The translations under genes and the position numbers were made by a program. Under the pieces are notes generated by a model that had not been told where the DNA came from, made no database searches, and saw only the letters and a program-made list of their open reading frames with translations. Positions 53,640 through 61,959 of a stretch of DNA of 64,000 bases are shown in pieces; position 1 is the stretch's first letter; each line of letters starts with the position of its first letter. Source of the stretch: Aequorivita aurantiaca (GTDB lineage Bacteria > Bacteroidota > Bacteroidia > Flavobacteriales > Flavobacteriaceae); contig NZ_JAUGQQ010000001.1 in assembly GCF_030410135.1 (NCBI RefSeq), positions 372,001 to 436,000 on the forward strand, given 5' to 3'.

Positions 53640-53672
53640 CAAATATAAAGCTTGTAATTGAATTGCGAGCAA
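53640..53672 (-). promoter_or_regulatory. Promoter of the TerB-like gene
   Basis: Minus strand TATATTTG at 53647-53640 and TTG at 53672-53670, 22 bases apart. The start codon at 53616 is 23 bases downstream of the -7 box. Confidence 0.5.
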
Positions 53673-53799
53673 TGCCGAAAAAAGTGTTGCGGTTTTCTCA
53701 CACATTCTTTTTGAAATTCCTTCACCCTAAACTTTTCTTAATTGTAAATGTTGAAAACCACGCTTTGAGTATTTTTAAACTGCTACTGAAAAAATTAAA

Positions 53800-54822
53800 A
53801 TGAACCCACCGTTATTAGCCTTCAACGACAAAGGAATTTACTGTGAAAAAGCCGATGTGTACATTGATGCGTGGCGCCCGGTGGATAAGTGCATAGTCAC
53901 CCACGGCCACGCAGACCATAGTCGGTGGGGGCATAAGCAGTATATTACGCATTACAATAATGTTCCAATTATTAGACATCGTTTGGGTGAAATTTCCGTT
54001 ACCGGAAAAAACTGGAACGAAACCTTTTCAATAAATGGTGTAAAATTTTCATTGCATCCGGCCGGCCATATTATGGCTTCCTCCCAAGTTCGGGTTGAGT
54101 ATAAGGGAGAAGTTTGGGTATTTACGGGCGATTTCAAAACTGAAGACGACGGCCTCGCCGAGATTTACGAACCCGTAAAATGTCACACCTTTATTACGGA
54201 ATGCACTTTCGGTTTACCGGCTTTTAAATGGGAACCACAAGCCGATGTTTTTAGGGATATAAATGAATGGTGGGCAACCAACAAAAGTGAAGGAAGAACT
54301 TCGATTCTCTTCGGTTACAGTTTGGGAAAAGCCCAGCGTTTGCTGAAACATCTCGACACTTCCATCGGAAAAATCTACACCCACGGCGCGGTTGAAAATA
54401 TGACGGATGTTGTTCGGGCCAATTACAATTTACCCGAAACTACGTTGATAACGCGCGATACTTCAAAAGAAGAAATAAAGGGTAATATTATAGTTGCCCC
54501 GCCAAGTGCCCACGGCAGCACGTGGATTCGCAGGTTTGTACCTTATGTAACCGCATCCGCAAGTGGGTGGATGACGTTTCGTGGCGCTCGAAGACGGCGC
54601 GCAATTGACCGTGGATTTGTACTAAGCGACCACGCAGATTGGGAAGGTTTGCTCTCAGCAATTGAGGCAACGGGTTGTGAAAAAGTAATAGCAACCCACG
54701 GATACACGGATATTTTTGCGCGCTATTTAAGGGAAGAATTGAGTTATGACGCAAGAACAGAAAAGACGCAATACGAGGAAGAAAATGCAGAAATCGATAA
54801 AAAAATCGAAAATGAAGATTAA
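53800..54822 (+). CDS. Ligase-associated DNA exonuclease (MBL-fold, CPSF-like)
   Basis: Metallo-beta-lactamase-fold nuclease of 340 residues. The metal site THGHADH is at residues 34-40 (HxHxDH), followed by HPAGHIMASSQVRVEY, VFTGDFKTEDDGLAE and ECTFGLPAFKW, then FVLSDHADWEGLLSAI and IATHGYTDIFARYL near the end, the beta-CASP order. Members next to ATP-dependent ligase genes act in a DNA end-repair pathway. First gene of the set with ligase, helicase and PdeM. Confidence 0.93.
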   Translation: MNPPLLAFNDKGIYCEKADVYIDAWRPVDKCIVTHGHADHSRWGHKQYITHYNNVPIIRHRLGEISVTGKNWNETFSINGVKFSLHPAGHIMASSQVRVEYKGEVWVFTGDFKTEDDGLAEIYEPVKCHTFITECTFGLPAFKWEPQADVFRDINEWWATNKSEGRTSILFGYSLGKAQRLLKHLDTSIGKIYTHGAVENMTDVVRANYNLPETTLITRDTSKEEIKGNIIVAPPSAHGSTWIRRFVPYVTASASGWMTFRGARRRRAIDRGFVLSDHADWEGLLSAIEATGCEKVIATHGYTDIFARYLREELSYDARTEKTQYEEENAEIDKKIENED

Positions 54823-54842
54823 GAATATAAAAGGTATAAAAT

Positions 54843-54867
54843 CCCCCCTTCGGGGGCTAGGGGGCTT
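54843..54867 (+). repeat. GC-rich palindromic repeat just before the ligase start
   Basis: CCCCC and GGGGG form a tight hairpin with loop TTC, then CTAGGGGGCTT runs up to the ATG at 54868. Related in sequence to the copy inside mfd at 62905-62940. Confidence 0.75.
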
Positions 54868-56460
54868 ATGAAGGATTTCGCCCAACTCATCAAAAAGCTC
54901 GACAGCACCAACAAAACCAATGAAAAGGTTGCGGCGCTCACCGAGTATTTCCAAAATGCGAACGATGCCGACAAGCTTTGGACAATCGCAATTCTTTCGC
55001 ACCGGCGTCCAAAACGTCCGGTGAATACTACGCTTCTCCGACTTTGGGCTACGGAAATCAGCGGGATTCCGCTTTGGCTTTTTGAGGAAAGTTATCACAT
55101 TGTTGGCGATTTGGCGGAAACGATTGCTTTGGTTTTGCCAACTTCCGAAGAACATTCCGAGAAATCCCTTTCCCAATTTGTTTCGGAAATTATTGAACTT
55201 CGAACCCTTCCCGAAGAAGAAAAAAAGAAATACCTGCACGACAATTGGTTGGCGCTAAATTATTTTGAACGTTTCGTTTTCAATAAAATATTGACCGGAA
55301 GTTTCCGCATCGGCGTAAGCCAAAAATTGATGACGCGCGCACTTTCAAAGGCTACGGGAATTGATGAGGATATTTTGGCCTACAAATTAATGGGCGATTG
55401 GACTCCGGAAAAAACGACTTACAAAAAGCTGATTTTAGAACAAAATGAGGAAGATTACCTCAGCAAACCCTATCCATTTTATTTGGCGTATGCTGTGGAG
55501 GATAATTTTCAAGAGGATTTGGGTCCGATTACGGATTGGAGTTTTGAGCATAAATGGGATGGCATCCGCAGCCAGGTCATCATTAGAAATGATGAGGTTT
55601 TTGTGTGGTCGCGGGGCGAGGAATTGGTGACCGATAAATATCCCGAATTTCAAAATTTTCTGAAAGTAATTCCCAACGGAACCGTGATTGATGGTGAAAT
55701 TCTTCCTTTTGGAGAAAATGAAATCGGCAACTTCAATGCACTCCAAACACGGATTGGGCGAAAAAATATTTCAAAAGCACTGCTGAAAAAAACGCCGGTA
55801 ATTCTGAATACGTATGATTTATTGGAATGGCAGGGCGAGGATATTCGGCAAAAACCTTTTTCGGAAAGAAGAAATATTTTGGACGCAATGATTCAGAAAA
55901 TCAATTCTGAAGAAATCGGTCTGTATTTAAGCGAAACAATGGGTTTTGAAACCTGGGAAGAAGCCGCTGCAGAGCGAAACCTTTCCCGAGAAAAACGCAG
56001 CGAAGGATTGATGTTGAAACGAAAGGATTCACCCTATTTAGTGGGAAGAAAAAAAGGCGATTGGTGGAAGTGGAAAATCGATCCGTTTACCATAGACGCG
56101 GTCTTAACATACGCCATGCGCGGCCACGGAAGGCGAGCAAATCTTTACACAGACTACACATTTGCGCTTTGGGACGAAGGTGAGTTGGTAACATTTGCAA
56201 AGGCATATTCCGGTTTGACTGATGCGGAATTTCGGCAAGTGGATGCGTGGATAAAACGAAATACCTTGGAACGTTTCGGCCCGGTGCGTAGCGTCACCCC
56301 ACATCACGTTTTCGAAATTGCTTTCGAAGGAATCGCGGAAAGCAGTCGCCATAAAAGCGGTATTGCGACCCGTTTTCCTCGGATTTTACGCTGGCGGAAA
56401 GATAAACCTATTGAAGAAGCCAATACACTTTCAGACTTAAAAGCACTAATCCCAAAATGA
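54868..56460 (+). CDS. ATP-dependent DNA ligase
   Basis: Seals DNA nicks using ATP. The 530 residues have an N-terminal helical domain, the nucleotidyltransferase domain with the adenylation Lys229 in FEHKWDGIRSQ, VIDGEILPF and EGLMLKRKDSPYLVGRKKGD, and the OB fold with WWKWKIDPFTIDAVLTYA. This is the LigB-like bacterial ligase of the ligase-associated repair set, not the replicative NAD-dependent LigA. Its start follows the GC-rich repeat directly; its stop overlaps the helicase start (ATGA). Confidence 0.95.
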   Translation: MKDFAQLIKKLDSTNKTNEKVAALTEYFQNANDADKLWTIAILSHRRPKRPVNTTLLRLWATEISGIPLWLFEESYHIVGDLAETIALVLPTSEEHSEKSLSQFVSEIIELRTLPEEEKKKYLHDNWLALNYFERFVFNKILTGSFRIGVSQKLMTRALSKATGIDEDILAYKLMGDWTPEKTTYKKLILEQNEEDYLSKPYPFYLAYAVEDNFQEDLGPITDWSFEHKWDGIRSQVIIRNDEVFVWSRGEELVTDKYPEFQNFLKVIPNGTVIDGEILPFGENEIGNFNALQTRIGRKNISKALLKKTPVILNTYDLLEWQGEDIRQKPFSERRNILDAMIQKINSEEIGLYLSETMGFETWEEAAAERNLSREKRSEGLMLKRKDSPYLVGRKKGDWWKWKIDPFTIDAVLTYAMRGHGRRANLYTDYTFALWDEGELVTFAKAYSGLTDAEFRQVDAWIKRNTLERFGPVRSVTPHHVFEIAFEGIAESSRHKSGIATRFPRILRWRKDKPIEEANTLSDLKALIPK

Positions 56461-58919
56461 AGCAGTCCGAACTTATTTCCGTTGCTGAGGATTGGTTTCA
56501 ATCAAAAAATTGGAAGTCATTTCCATTCCAAAAAAATACTTGGAAAGCTTTCCTAGAAGGTAAACACGGACTTTTAAACGCACCAACGGGAAGCGGAAAA
56601 ACCTATGCGCTTTGGGTGCCGATTGTACTTCAATATTTAAAGGAAAATCCAGATTATAAAACGAAACATCAAAAGGGATTAAAAGCAATTTGGATTACCC
56701 CACTGCGGGCACTTTCAGTAGAAATAAGTCAAGCAGCCCAACGTTTTGCCGATGATTTGGAAACAGGTTTAACCGTAGGCATCCGCACCGGCGATACTCC
56801 GCAAAGCGAACGGGCAAAACAAAAACGCCAAATGCCCGATTTGTTGATTACCACGCCCGAAAGTCTGATGCTTTTGCTGGCTTCAAAAGGATATGACAAA
56901 ATTTTCAAAAATCTTACGGCGATTGTTGTGGACGAATGGCACGAACTTTTGGGCAGCAAACGCGGCGTGCAAATGGAGCTCGCACTTTCACGATTAAAAA
57001 CAGTTTCGCCTCAATTGCGCATTTGGGGAATTTCAGCAACTATAGGAAATCTTGAAGAAGCGCAAGATGTGTTGTTGGGAATGGATTCAGAATTCAGAAA
57101 AAATGCCGTTTTAATAAAAGCGAACCAAAAAAAGAAAATTGAAGTGCGCTCCATTATTCCCAAAAAAATGGAAACTTTTCCGTGGCGGGGGCATTTGGGA
57201 TTGCATCTTTTAGAGGAAATTATTCCCATTATAAAAGCGAGTAAAACTACGCTAATTTTCACAAATACGCGCGGGCAGTGCGAAGTTTGGTTTCAGAAAA
57301 TACTTGAAAAACATCCTGAATTTGCGGGTGAAATCGCAATGCACCACGGCAGCATCGGGAAAGATACACGGCTGTGGGTGGAACAAGCAATCCGAAACGA
57401 ATCGCTGACTGCGGTTGTAGCCACTTCGAGTTTGGATTTGGGGGTGGATTTTGCGCCGGTGGAAACGGTTATTCAAATTGGTGGACCGAAAGGAGTCGCA
57501 AAATTTCTGCAACGCGCGGGGCGAAGCAACCACAGGCCCGGCGAACCGTCGGTAATTTATTTTCTGCCCACCCACGCTTTGGAATTATTGGAAGCTTCGG
57601 CGTTGAAAAGAGCAGTGAAAGAAGAAGTGGTTGAAGATAGAATGCCATACTTGCTGAGTTTCGATGTACTGATCCAATATTTGGTGACTCTCGCGGTTGG
57701 CGACGGATTTTTTCCGAAGGAAATTTTCCCCGCAATACAAAAAACCTTCTGTTTTCAAGGAATTACGGAAGAACAATGGAAATGGTGTTTAAATTTTATA
57801 ACCCTAGGAAGCCAAAGCTTGCAAGCCTATGACGAATATAAAAAAGTGGAAGTTACGCCCGAAGGTCTTTTTAAAGTTGAAAGTCGGCAGATTGCAATGA
57901 TGCACCGGCTGAGCATCGGCACGATTGTAAGTGACTCAATGATGCACGTAAAATATGTGACCGGTGGCTTTATCGGGACGATTGAGGAATGGTTTATCAG
58001 CAAACTGAAAATTGGGGATAGCTTTGTGTTTGCCGGCCGCACTTTGGAATTGGTCCGACTTCGGCAAATGCAGGCACAGGTTCGAAAATCGACTAAAAAA
58101 TCTGGAAAGGTCGCGAGTTTTTTGGGGGGCCGATTGCCGCTTTCTTCACAGATGAGTAAAATTCTTCGGGAAGAAATGCAAAGCGAAGCCGATCACAAAC
58201 GAAACACTCCGGAATTAAAGGCACTCAGCGATATTTTTAATAGACAGGAGAAGGATAGTATTGTTCCCGGCGAAAATGATTTTTTGATCGAAACCTTTAA
58301 AACACGGGACGGCTATCACGCACTGTTTTATCCGTTCGAAGGGCGGTTTGTGCACGAGGCGATGAGCAGTTTGCTGGCGTATCGCATCAGTTTGCTGTCG
58401 CCCATTTCCTTTTCGTTGGCCTATAACGACTATGGTTTTGAATTGTTGAGCGACCAATATTTGGATATTCAAACGGTTTTGGACAACAACCTTTTTTCGG
58501 CGGAATATCTTTATGACGATCTTCAAAAAAGCTTGAATTCCACCGAATTGGCACGCCGGAAATTTCGCGATATCGCCGTTATCAGCGGAATGGTTTTTCA
58601 GGGTTATCCGAATAAAATTATCAAAACGAAACATCTGCAAAGCAACAGCCAATTGCTGTTTGACGTGTTTCGGGATTACGAACCCAACAATCTTTTATAC
58701 CTTCAGGCCTATCGCGAAACTTTCGAGCATCAATTGGAGGAAGGCCGATTGCGATTGGCTTTGGAACGTATCAATTCACAAAAAATAATTTGGAAACAAT
58801 GCGAAAAAGCCACCCCTTTCAGCTTCCCAATAATTACCGACGGACTCCGCGCGAAACTTTCTTCGGAAAAATTGGCGGACCGCATTAAAAGAATGACGTT
58901 GCAGTTGGAAAGGAATTAA
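56457..58919 (+). CDS. Ligase-associated Lhr-like DEXH helicase
   Basis: Superfamily 2 helicase of 820 residues. Motif I APTGSGKTYAL (43-49 core), motif II VVDEWHELLGSKRG, WGISATIGNLEEA as motif III, TSSLDLGVDFAPVETV and LQRAGRSNHRPGEPS as motifs V and VI. A long Lhr-type C-terminal region follows. It is translated with the ligase through an ATGA overlap. Lhr-core helicases paired with exonuclease, ligase and PdeM act in repair of DNA damage. Confidence 0.95.
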   Translation: MKQSELISVAEDWFQSKNWKSFPFQKNTWKAFLEGKHGLLNAPTGSGKTYALWVPIVLQYLKENPDYKTKHQKGLKAIWITPLRALSVEISQAAQRFADDLETGLTVGIRTGDTPQSERAKQKRQMPDLLITTPESLMLLLASKGYDKIFKNLTAIVVDEWHELLGSKRGVQMELALSRLKTVSPQLRIWGISATIGNLEEAQDVLLGMDSEFRKNAVLIKANQKKKIEVRSIIPKKMETFPWRGHLGLHLLEEIIPIIKASKTTLIFTNTRGQCEVWFQKILEKHPEFAGEIAMHHGSIGKDTRLWVEQAIRNESLTAVVATSSLDLGVDFAPVETVIQIGGPKGVAKFLQRAGRSNHRPGEPSVIYFLPTHALELLEASALKRAVKEEVVEDRMPYLLSFDVLIQYLVTLAVGDGFFPKEIFPAIQKTFCFQGITEEQWKWCLNFITLGSQSLQAYDEYKKVEVTPEGLFKVESRQIAMMHRLSIGTIVSDSMMHVKYVTGGFIGTIEEWFISKLKIGDSFVFAGRTLELVRLRQMQAQVRKSTKKSGKVASFLGGRLPLSSQMSKILREEMQSEADHKRNTPELKALSDIFNRQEKDSIVPGENDFLIETFKTRDGYHALFYPFEGRFVHEAMSSLLAYRISLLSPISFSLAYNDYGFELLSDQYLDIQTVLDNNLFSAEYLYDDLQKSLNSTELARRKFRDIAVISGMVFQGYPNKIIKTKHLQSNSQLLFDVFRDYEPNNLLYLQAYRETFEHQLEEGRLRLALERINSQKIIWKQCEKATPFSFPIITDGLRAKLSSEKLADRIKRMTLQLERN

Positions 58920-58953
58920 AGATCGGTGCATCTTTCAAGTCTTTCGGTTGTTT

Positions 58954-58961
58954 TATCTTTG
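58954..58961 (+). promoter_or_regulatory. Bacteroidota -7 box upstream of the PdeM gene
   Basis: TATCTTTG matches TAnnTTTG and lies six bases before the ATG at 58968, so any transcript would be nearly leaderless. The TTG at 58948-58950 is too close for a -33 element. Confidence 0.4.
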
Positions 58962-58967
58962 CAACCC

Positions 58968-59615
58968 ATGAAAGAAATCCAAATCAATTCCCACCATTTT
59001 ACCCTTCACCCAAGTGGCGCCATTTTCTGGAAAGACAAGGAAATGCTTTTGATAGCCGATGTCCATTTGGGAAAAGTGGCTCATTTCAGAAAGCACGGCG
59101 CGCCCGTTCCCGCAAATGCGGCATTTCAAAATTTGGAAAAACTCACCGAAATTTCAAATTACTTTGAGCCAAAAATCATCTGCTTTTTGGGCGATCTTTT
59201 CCACAGCAAATTAAATGAGGAATGGCAAGATTTTGAAAAATGGGTGGAATACACCAAAGCGGAAGTGATACTAATTTCGGGCAATCACGACATAATTCCA
59301 CAGTATTTATACGAAGATTTGGGCGTAAAGGTTTATGATGAATTGTTGCTGGAAGGCTTTCATTTAACGCATCATCCTTCCGAAATTAAGGGAACTTTCA
59401 ACTTTTCCGGCCACGTGCATCCGGGAATTAGAATGCGGGGAGTTGGCAGGCAATATTTACGGTTCGCGTGTTTTTATAAAACCCTTAACGGTTTAATTCT
59501 TCCCGCTTTTGGTAACTTTACGGGGAAGCACGTTTTAAAACCTTCAGTGAACGATGAGGTTTTTGCCATTGTGGAAGGGGAGGTGATTTGTGTTTCGAAG
59601 AAGATTCAGAATTAA
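58968..59615 (+). CDS. pdeM: Ligase-associated DNA damage response endonuclease PdeM
   Basis: Calcineurin-like metallophosphoesterase of 215 residues. LLIADVHLGKVAHFRKHGAP gives motif I (DxH), FLGDLFHSKLNEEW motif II (GD), ISGNHDII motif III (GNHD) and FSGHVHPGIRMRG the last metal site. The frame starts at 58926, but ATG at 58968 (MKEIQINSHH) matches the family. Last of the four ligase-associated genes. Confidence 0.93.
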   Translation: MKEIQINSHHFTLHPSGAIFWKDKEMLLIADVHLGKVAHFRKHGAPVPANAAFQNLEKLTEISNYFEPKIICFLGDLFHSKLNEEWQDFEKWVEYTKAEVILISGNHDIIPQYLYEDLGVKVYDELLLEGFHLTHHPSEIKGTFNFSGHVHPGIRMRGVGRQYLRFACFYKTLNGLILPAFGNFTGKHVLKPSVNDEVFAIVEGEVICVSKKIQN

Positions 59616-59624
59616 TTTAAAGAG

Positions 59625-60437
59625 ATGGCTTCCATTATGAAAAAAACACTTCAAATAGCCAATATAATTATGTTCATAACCATGATTGTTGTGAACTATG
59701 CCGCCAGCAGTGGCGTAATAAACGGGACTACCATAGGTGAAGTTTCAGATTCCATGAAAAATCTTTTCACGCCGGCCGGGTATGCCTTTTCAATTTGGGG
59801 ATTCATTTATTTGTTGCTGCTTGGTTTCATTGTTTACCAAAGCCGAAGTCTATTCACAAAAGTGCGCGATGACGCCTTTATCCTGCAAACTGGGTGGTGG
59901 TTTGCGCTTTCCTGTTTTGCGAATATTATGTGGGTTATATTTTGGATTTATGGATACATTGAATTTTCAATCCTTGCAATTTTCGTTCTGCTTTTTTCAC
60001 TTTTGAGAATCGTATTAAAAAACCGAATGGAACTTTGGGATGCGCCCATTTCAGTAATCGCATTTCTTTGGTGGCCTTTCGTTTTTTATAGCGGATGGAT
60101 TACGGTGGCCAGTATTACCAACGTCTCAGCATATCTTAAGAACATTGGGTGGGACGCTTGGGGCTATAGCGAAAGTTCGTGGGCGATAACCATGATTATC
60201 ATTGCCGGAATTATAAATATGGTGGTAACATGGCGCAGAAATATGCGCGAATTTGCCTTGGTTGGCACTTGGGCTTTGGTTGCAATTGCAGTGGCAGATT
60301 GGGATGTAAGCCGAAGTGTGTCATATGCAGCAATCGCCGTGGCAGCAGTATTGTTCATCAGTAGCGGATATCACGCATTTAAAAATATGGCCACAAGCCC
60401 AGTGAATAAATGCAAGGAGTATTTAGGAAAAAAATAG
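59625..60437 (+). CDS. TspO/MBR-related polytopic membrane protein
   Basis: A 270-residue membrane protein with about eight helices, longer than classic five-helix TspO. NLFTPAGYAFSIWGFIYLLL and LQTGWWFALSCFANIMWVIF resemble tryptophan-rich sensory protein motifs. A second ATG at 59637 (MKKTLQIA) is an equally good start. TspO-type proteins bind porphyrins or lipids; role here unknown. It is transcribed the same way as the repair genes and nine bases after PdeM. Confidence 0.65.
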   Translation: MASIMKKTLQIANIIMFITMIVVNYAASSGVINGTTIGEVSDSMKNLFTPAGYAFSIWGFIYLLLLGFIVYQSRSLFTKVRDDAFILQTGWWFALSCFANIMWVIFWIYGYIEFSILAIFVLLFSLLRIVLKNRMELWDAPISVIAFLWWPFVFYSGWITVASITNVSAYLKNIGWDAWGYSESSWAITMIIIAGIINMVVTWRRNMREFALVGTWALVAIAVADWDVSRSVSYAAIAVAAVLFISSGYHAFKNMATSPVNKCKEYLGKK

Positions 60438-60463
60438 TTTAAAATTGTTTCGTTCCCCGCAAT

Positions 60464-61816
60464 TTAAACCATTCCTTTAATGTCATTTCCCCAGGTTGGG
60501 TACGCAAAAATCATTGCTTTTAAATTTTCCGTAGTTAGTTTTCCGCACATTGCAAGGACGAAAAGATTGATCATTTCGCCCGCTGCGGGAGCAATTATGT
60601 GTGCGCCCAAAATGATATTTCGTTTTTTGTCCACCAAGGTTTTATAGGCATACACTTCCGCATTCATCCGTTTTGCGTTGAACCAATGGGGCACGCTTTT
60701 ATATTCCACCACAAAATCGTATCCTTTTTCCTTCGCCTCTTCCTCGGTCAAGCCAATGGAAGCAAGCTGTGGAATGGTAAAAACCACGGAAGGAATTGGC
60801 GGAAAATTGAGTTTTGTATGATTTCCATTTCTGATATTTTGTGAAACAATCCGCGCTTCCTGTGAAGAAGTAGGCGTTAATGGCAACGCACCACTCGCCG
60901 AAACATCACCACAGGCGTAGACATTTTTATTGGTTGTATTTTGCAGAAATTCATTTACGGAAACTCCCTTTTTTTCAAAGGCAACATTTCCCTTTTCCAA
61001 ATCTAATTCGTCGATTGAGGGCACACGGCCTGTGGTGTTGAAAACCATTCGAGCCGTAACGCTTTCTGTTTTTGAATTTTTCTGAAAGGAAACCCGATAG
61101 TTTTTCTGAAGTTTTTCAACCTCGGACACCATAGCGTTGAAAATAAAATTTATACCCAAATCCTCCGAAACTTTTGTGAGGTGCGAAACAATATCCGCAT
61201 CAAATTGCCCCAGCGGTCTTGGCTCCGTTTCAATCACGGTAACATTTGCTCCGCAGCGCGCTGCGATGTGTGCAAACTCCATCCCGATATATCCACCGCC
61301 AACAAATACGATGGTTTCGGGCAGTTCTTCCATTTCCAAAAAATCATCGCTTATTCTTAAATGTTCCCTTCCCGGTATTTTCAACTCCATTGATTTGTGG
61401 CCGGTGGCGATCACGATTTTCTTCGCCTTCACCGTTTTTCCCTCCACGGAAAGTGTATTTTCATCCAAAAATTTAGGGGATTGATGGTACATTTCGATAC
61501 CGGCATCCTTCAATTTTTTTTCTGTTGAAAACGGTATCGCATCCGTAAAAGTCGATTTAAATTTTTGAAGATCTTTCCAACTTATTTCGGGAACTGAAAC
61601 AATTCCTTTTCCCTTTAAATTCTGCGAAAGTTGCATTGCCTCCGTAATTCCGTACATCACTTTTTTCGGGTCGCAACCTCGAAGGGCGCAGGTTCCGCCA
61701 AATTTCTGGTTGTCCGCAATCGCCACTTTCATTCCTTCCGCCGCACAATCGTACGCCACACTTTTACCGGCAGTTCCGGTTCCAATTACGAAAACATCAT
61801 ACTCTTTTATTGCCAT
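60464..61816 (-). CDS. Pyridine nucleotide-disulfide oxidoreductase (class I, Lpd/Gor-like)
   Basis: FAD/NAD(P) flavoprotein of 450 residues. VFVIGTGTAGKSVAYDCAAE is the FAD loop, FGGTCALRGCDPKKVMY the redox-active Cys43-Cys48 pair, FVGGGYIGMEFAHIAARCGA the NAD(P) loop and YACGDVSASGALPLTP the second FAD site. In place of the usual HPT.E motif that carries the catalytic His, it has YPTWGND. So it may not be a classic lipoamide or glutathione reductase. Substrate unknown. Confidence 0.88.
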   Translation of the reverse strand: MAIKEYDVFVIGTGTAGKSVAYDCAAEGMKVAIADNQKFGGTCALRGCDPKKVMYGITEAMQLSQNLKGKGIVSVPEISWKDLQKFKSTFTDAIPFSTEKKLKDAGIEMYHQSPKFLDENTLSVEGKTVKAKKIVIATGHKSMELKIPGREHLRISDDFLEMEELPETIVFVGGGYIGMEFAHIAARCGANVTVIETEPRPLGQFDADIVSHLTKVSEDLGINFIFNAMVSEVEKLQKNYRVSFQKNSKTESVTARMVFNTTGRVPSIDELDLEKGNVAFEKKGVSVNEFLQNTTNKNVYACGDVSASGALPLTPTSSQEARIVSQNIRNGNHTKLNFPPIPSVVFTIPQLASIGLTEEEAKEKGYDFVVEYKSVPHWFNAKRMNAEVYAYKTLVDKKRNIILGAHIIAPAAGEMINLFVLAMCGKLTTENLKAMIFAYPTWGNDIKGMV

Positions 61817-61923
61817 AACAATATCCGCGAAGGCCGGTAACTTTTGATTAAACCAAAGTTTTAAAAGTACCTAAAGCAATAGGGTTTCTATGTTAGTAAA
61901 ATGATAAAGTTAAGTTTTGCGGT

Positions 61924-61952
61924 TTGAAAATTAAATCTGCGTATTATCTTTG
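61924..61952 (+). promoter_or_regulatory. Promoter of mfd
   Basis: TTG at 61924-61926 and TATCTTTG at 61945-61952 with an 18-base spacer: a near-perfect Bacteroidota promoter. The ATG at 61960 is seven bases after the -7 box, so the mRNA should be leaderless or almost so. Confidence 0.75.
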
Positions 61953-61959
61953 CCGCTCG

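Noticed and set aside
57252-57735. Antisense and alternate-frame open stretches in the helicase gene
   Set aside because: Shadows of the helicase motifs; low-complexity compositions and no neighbours or start signals.
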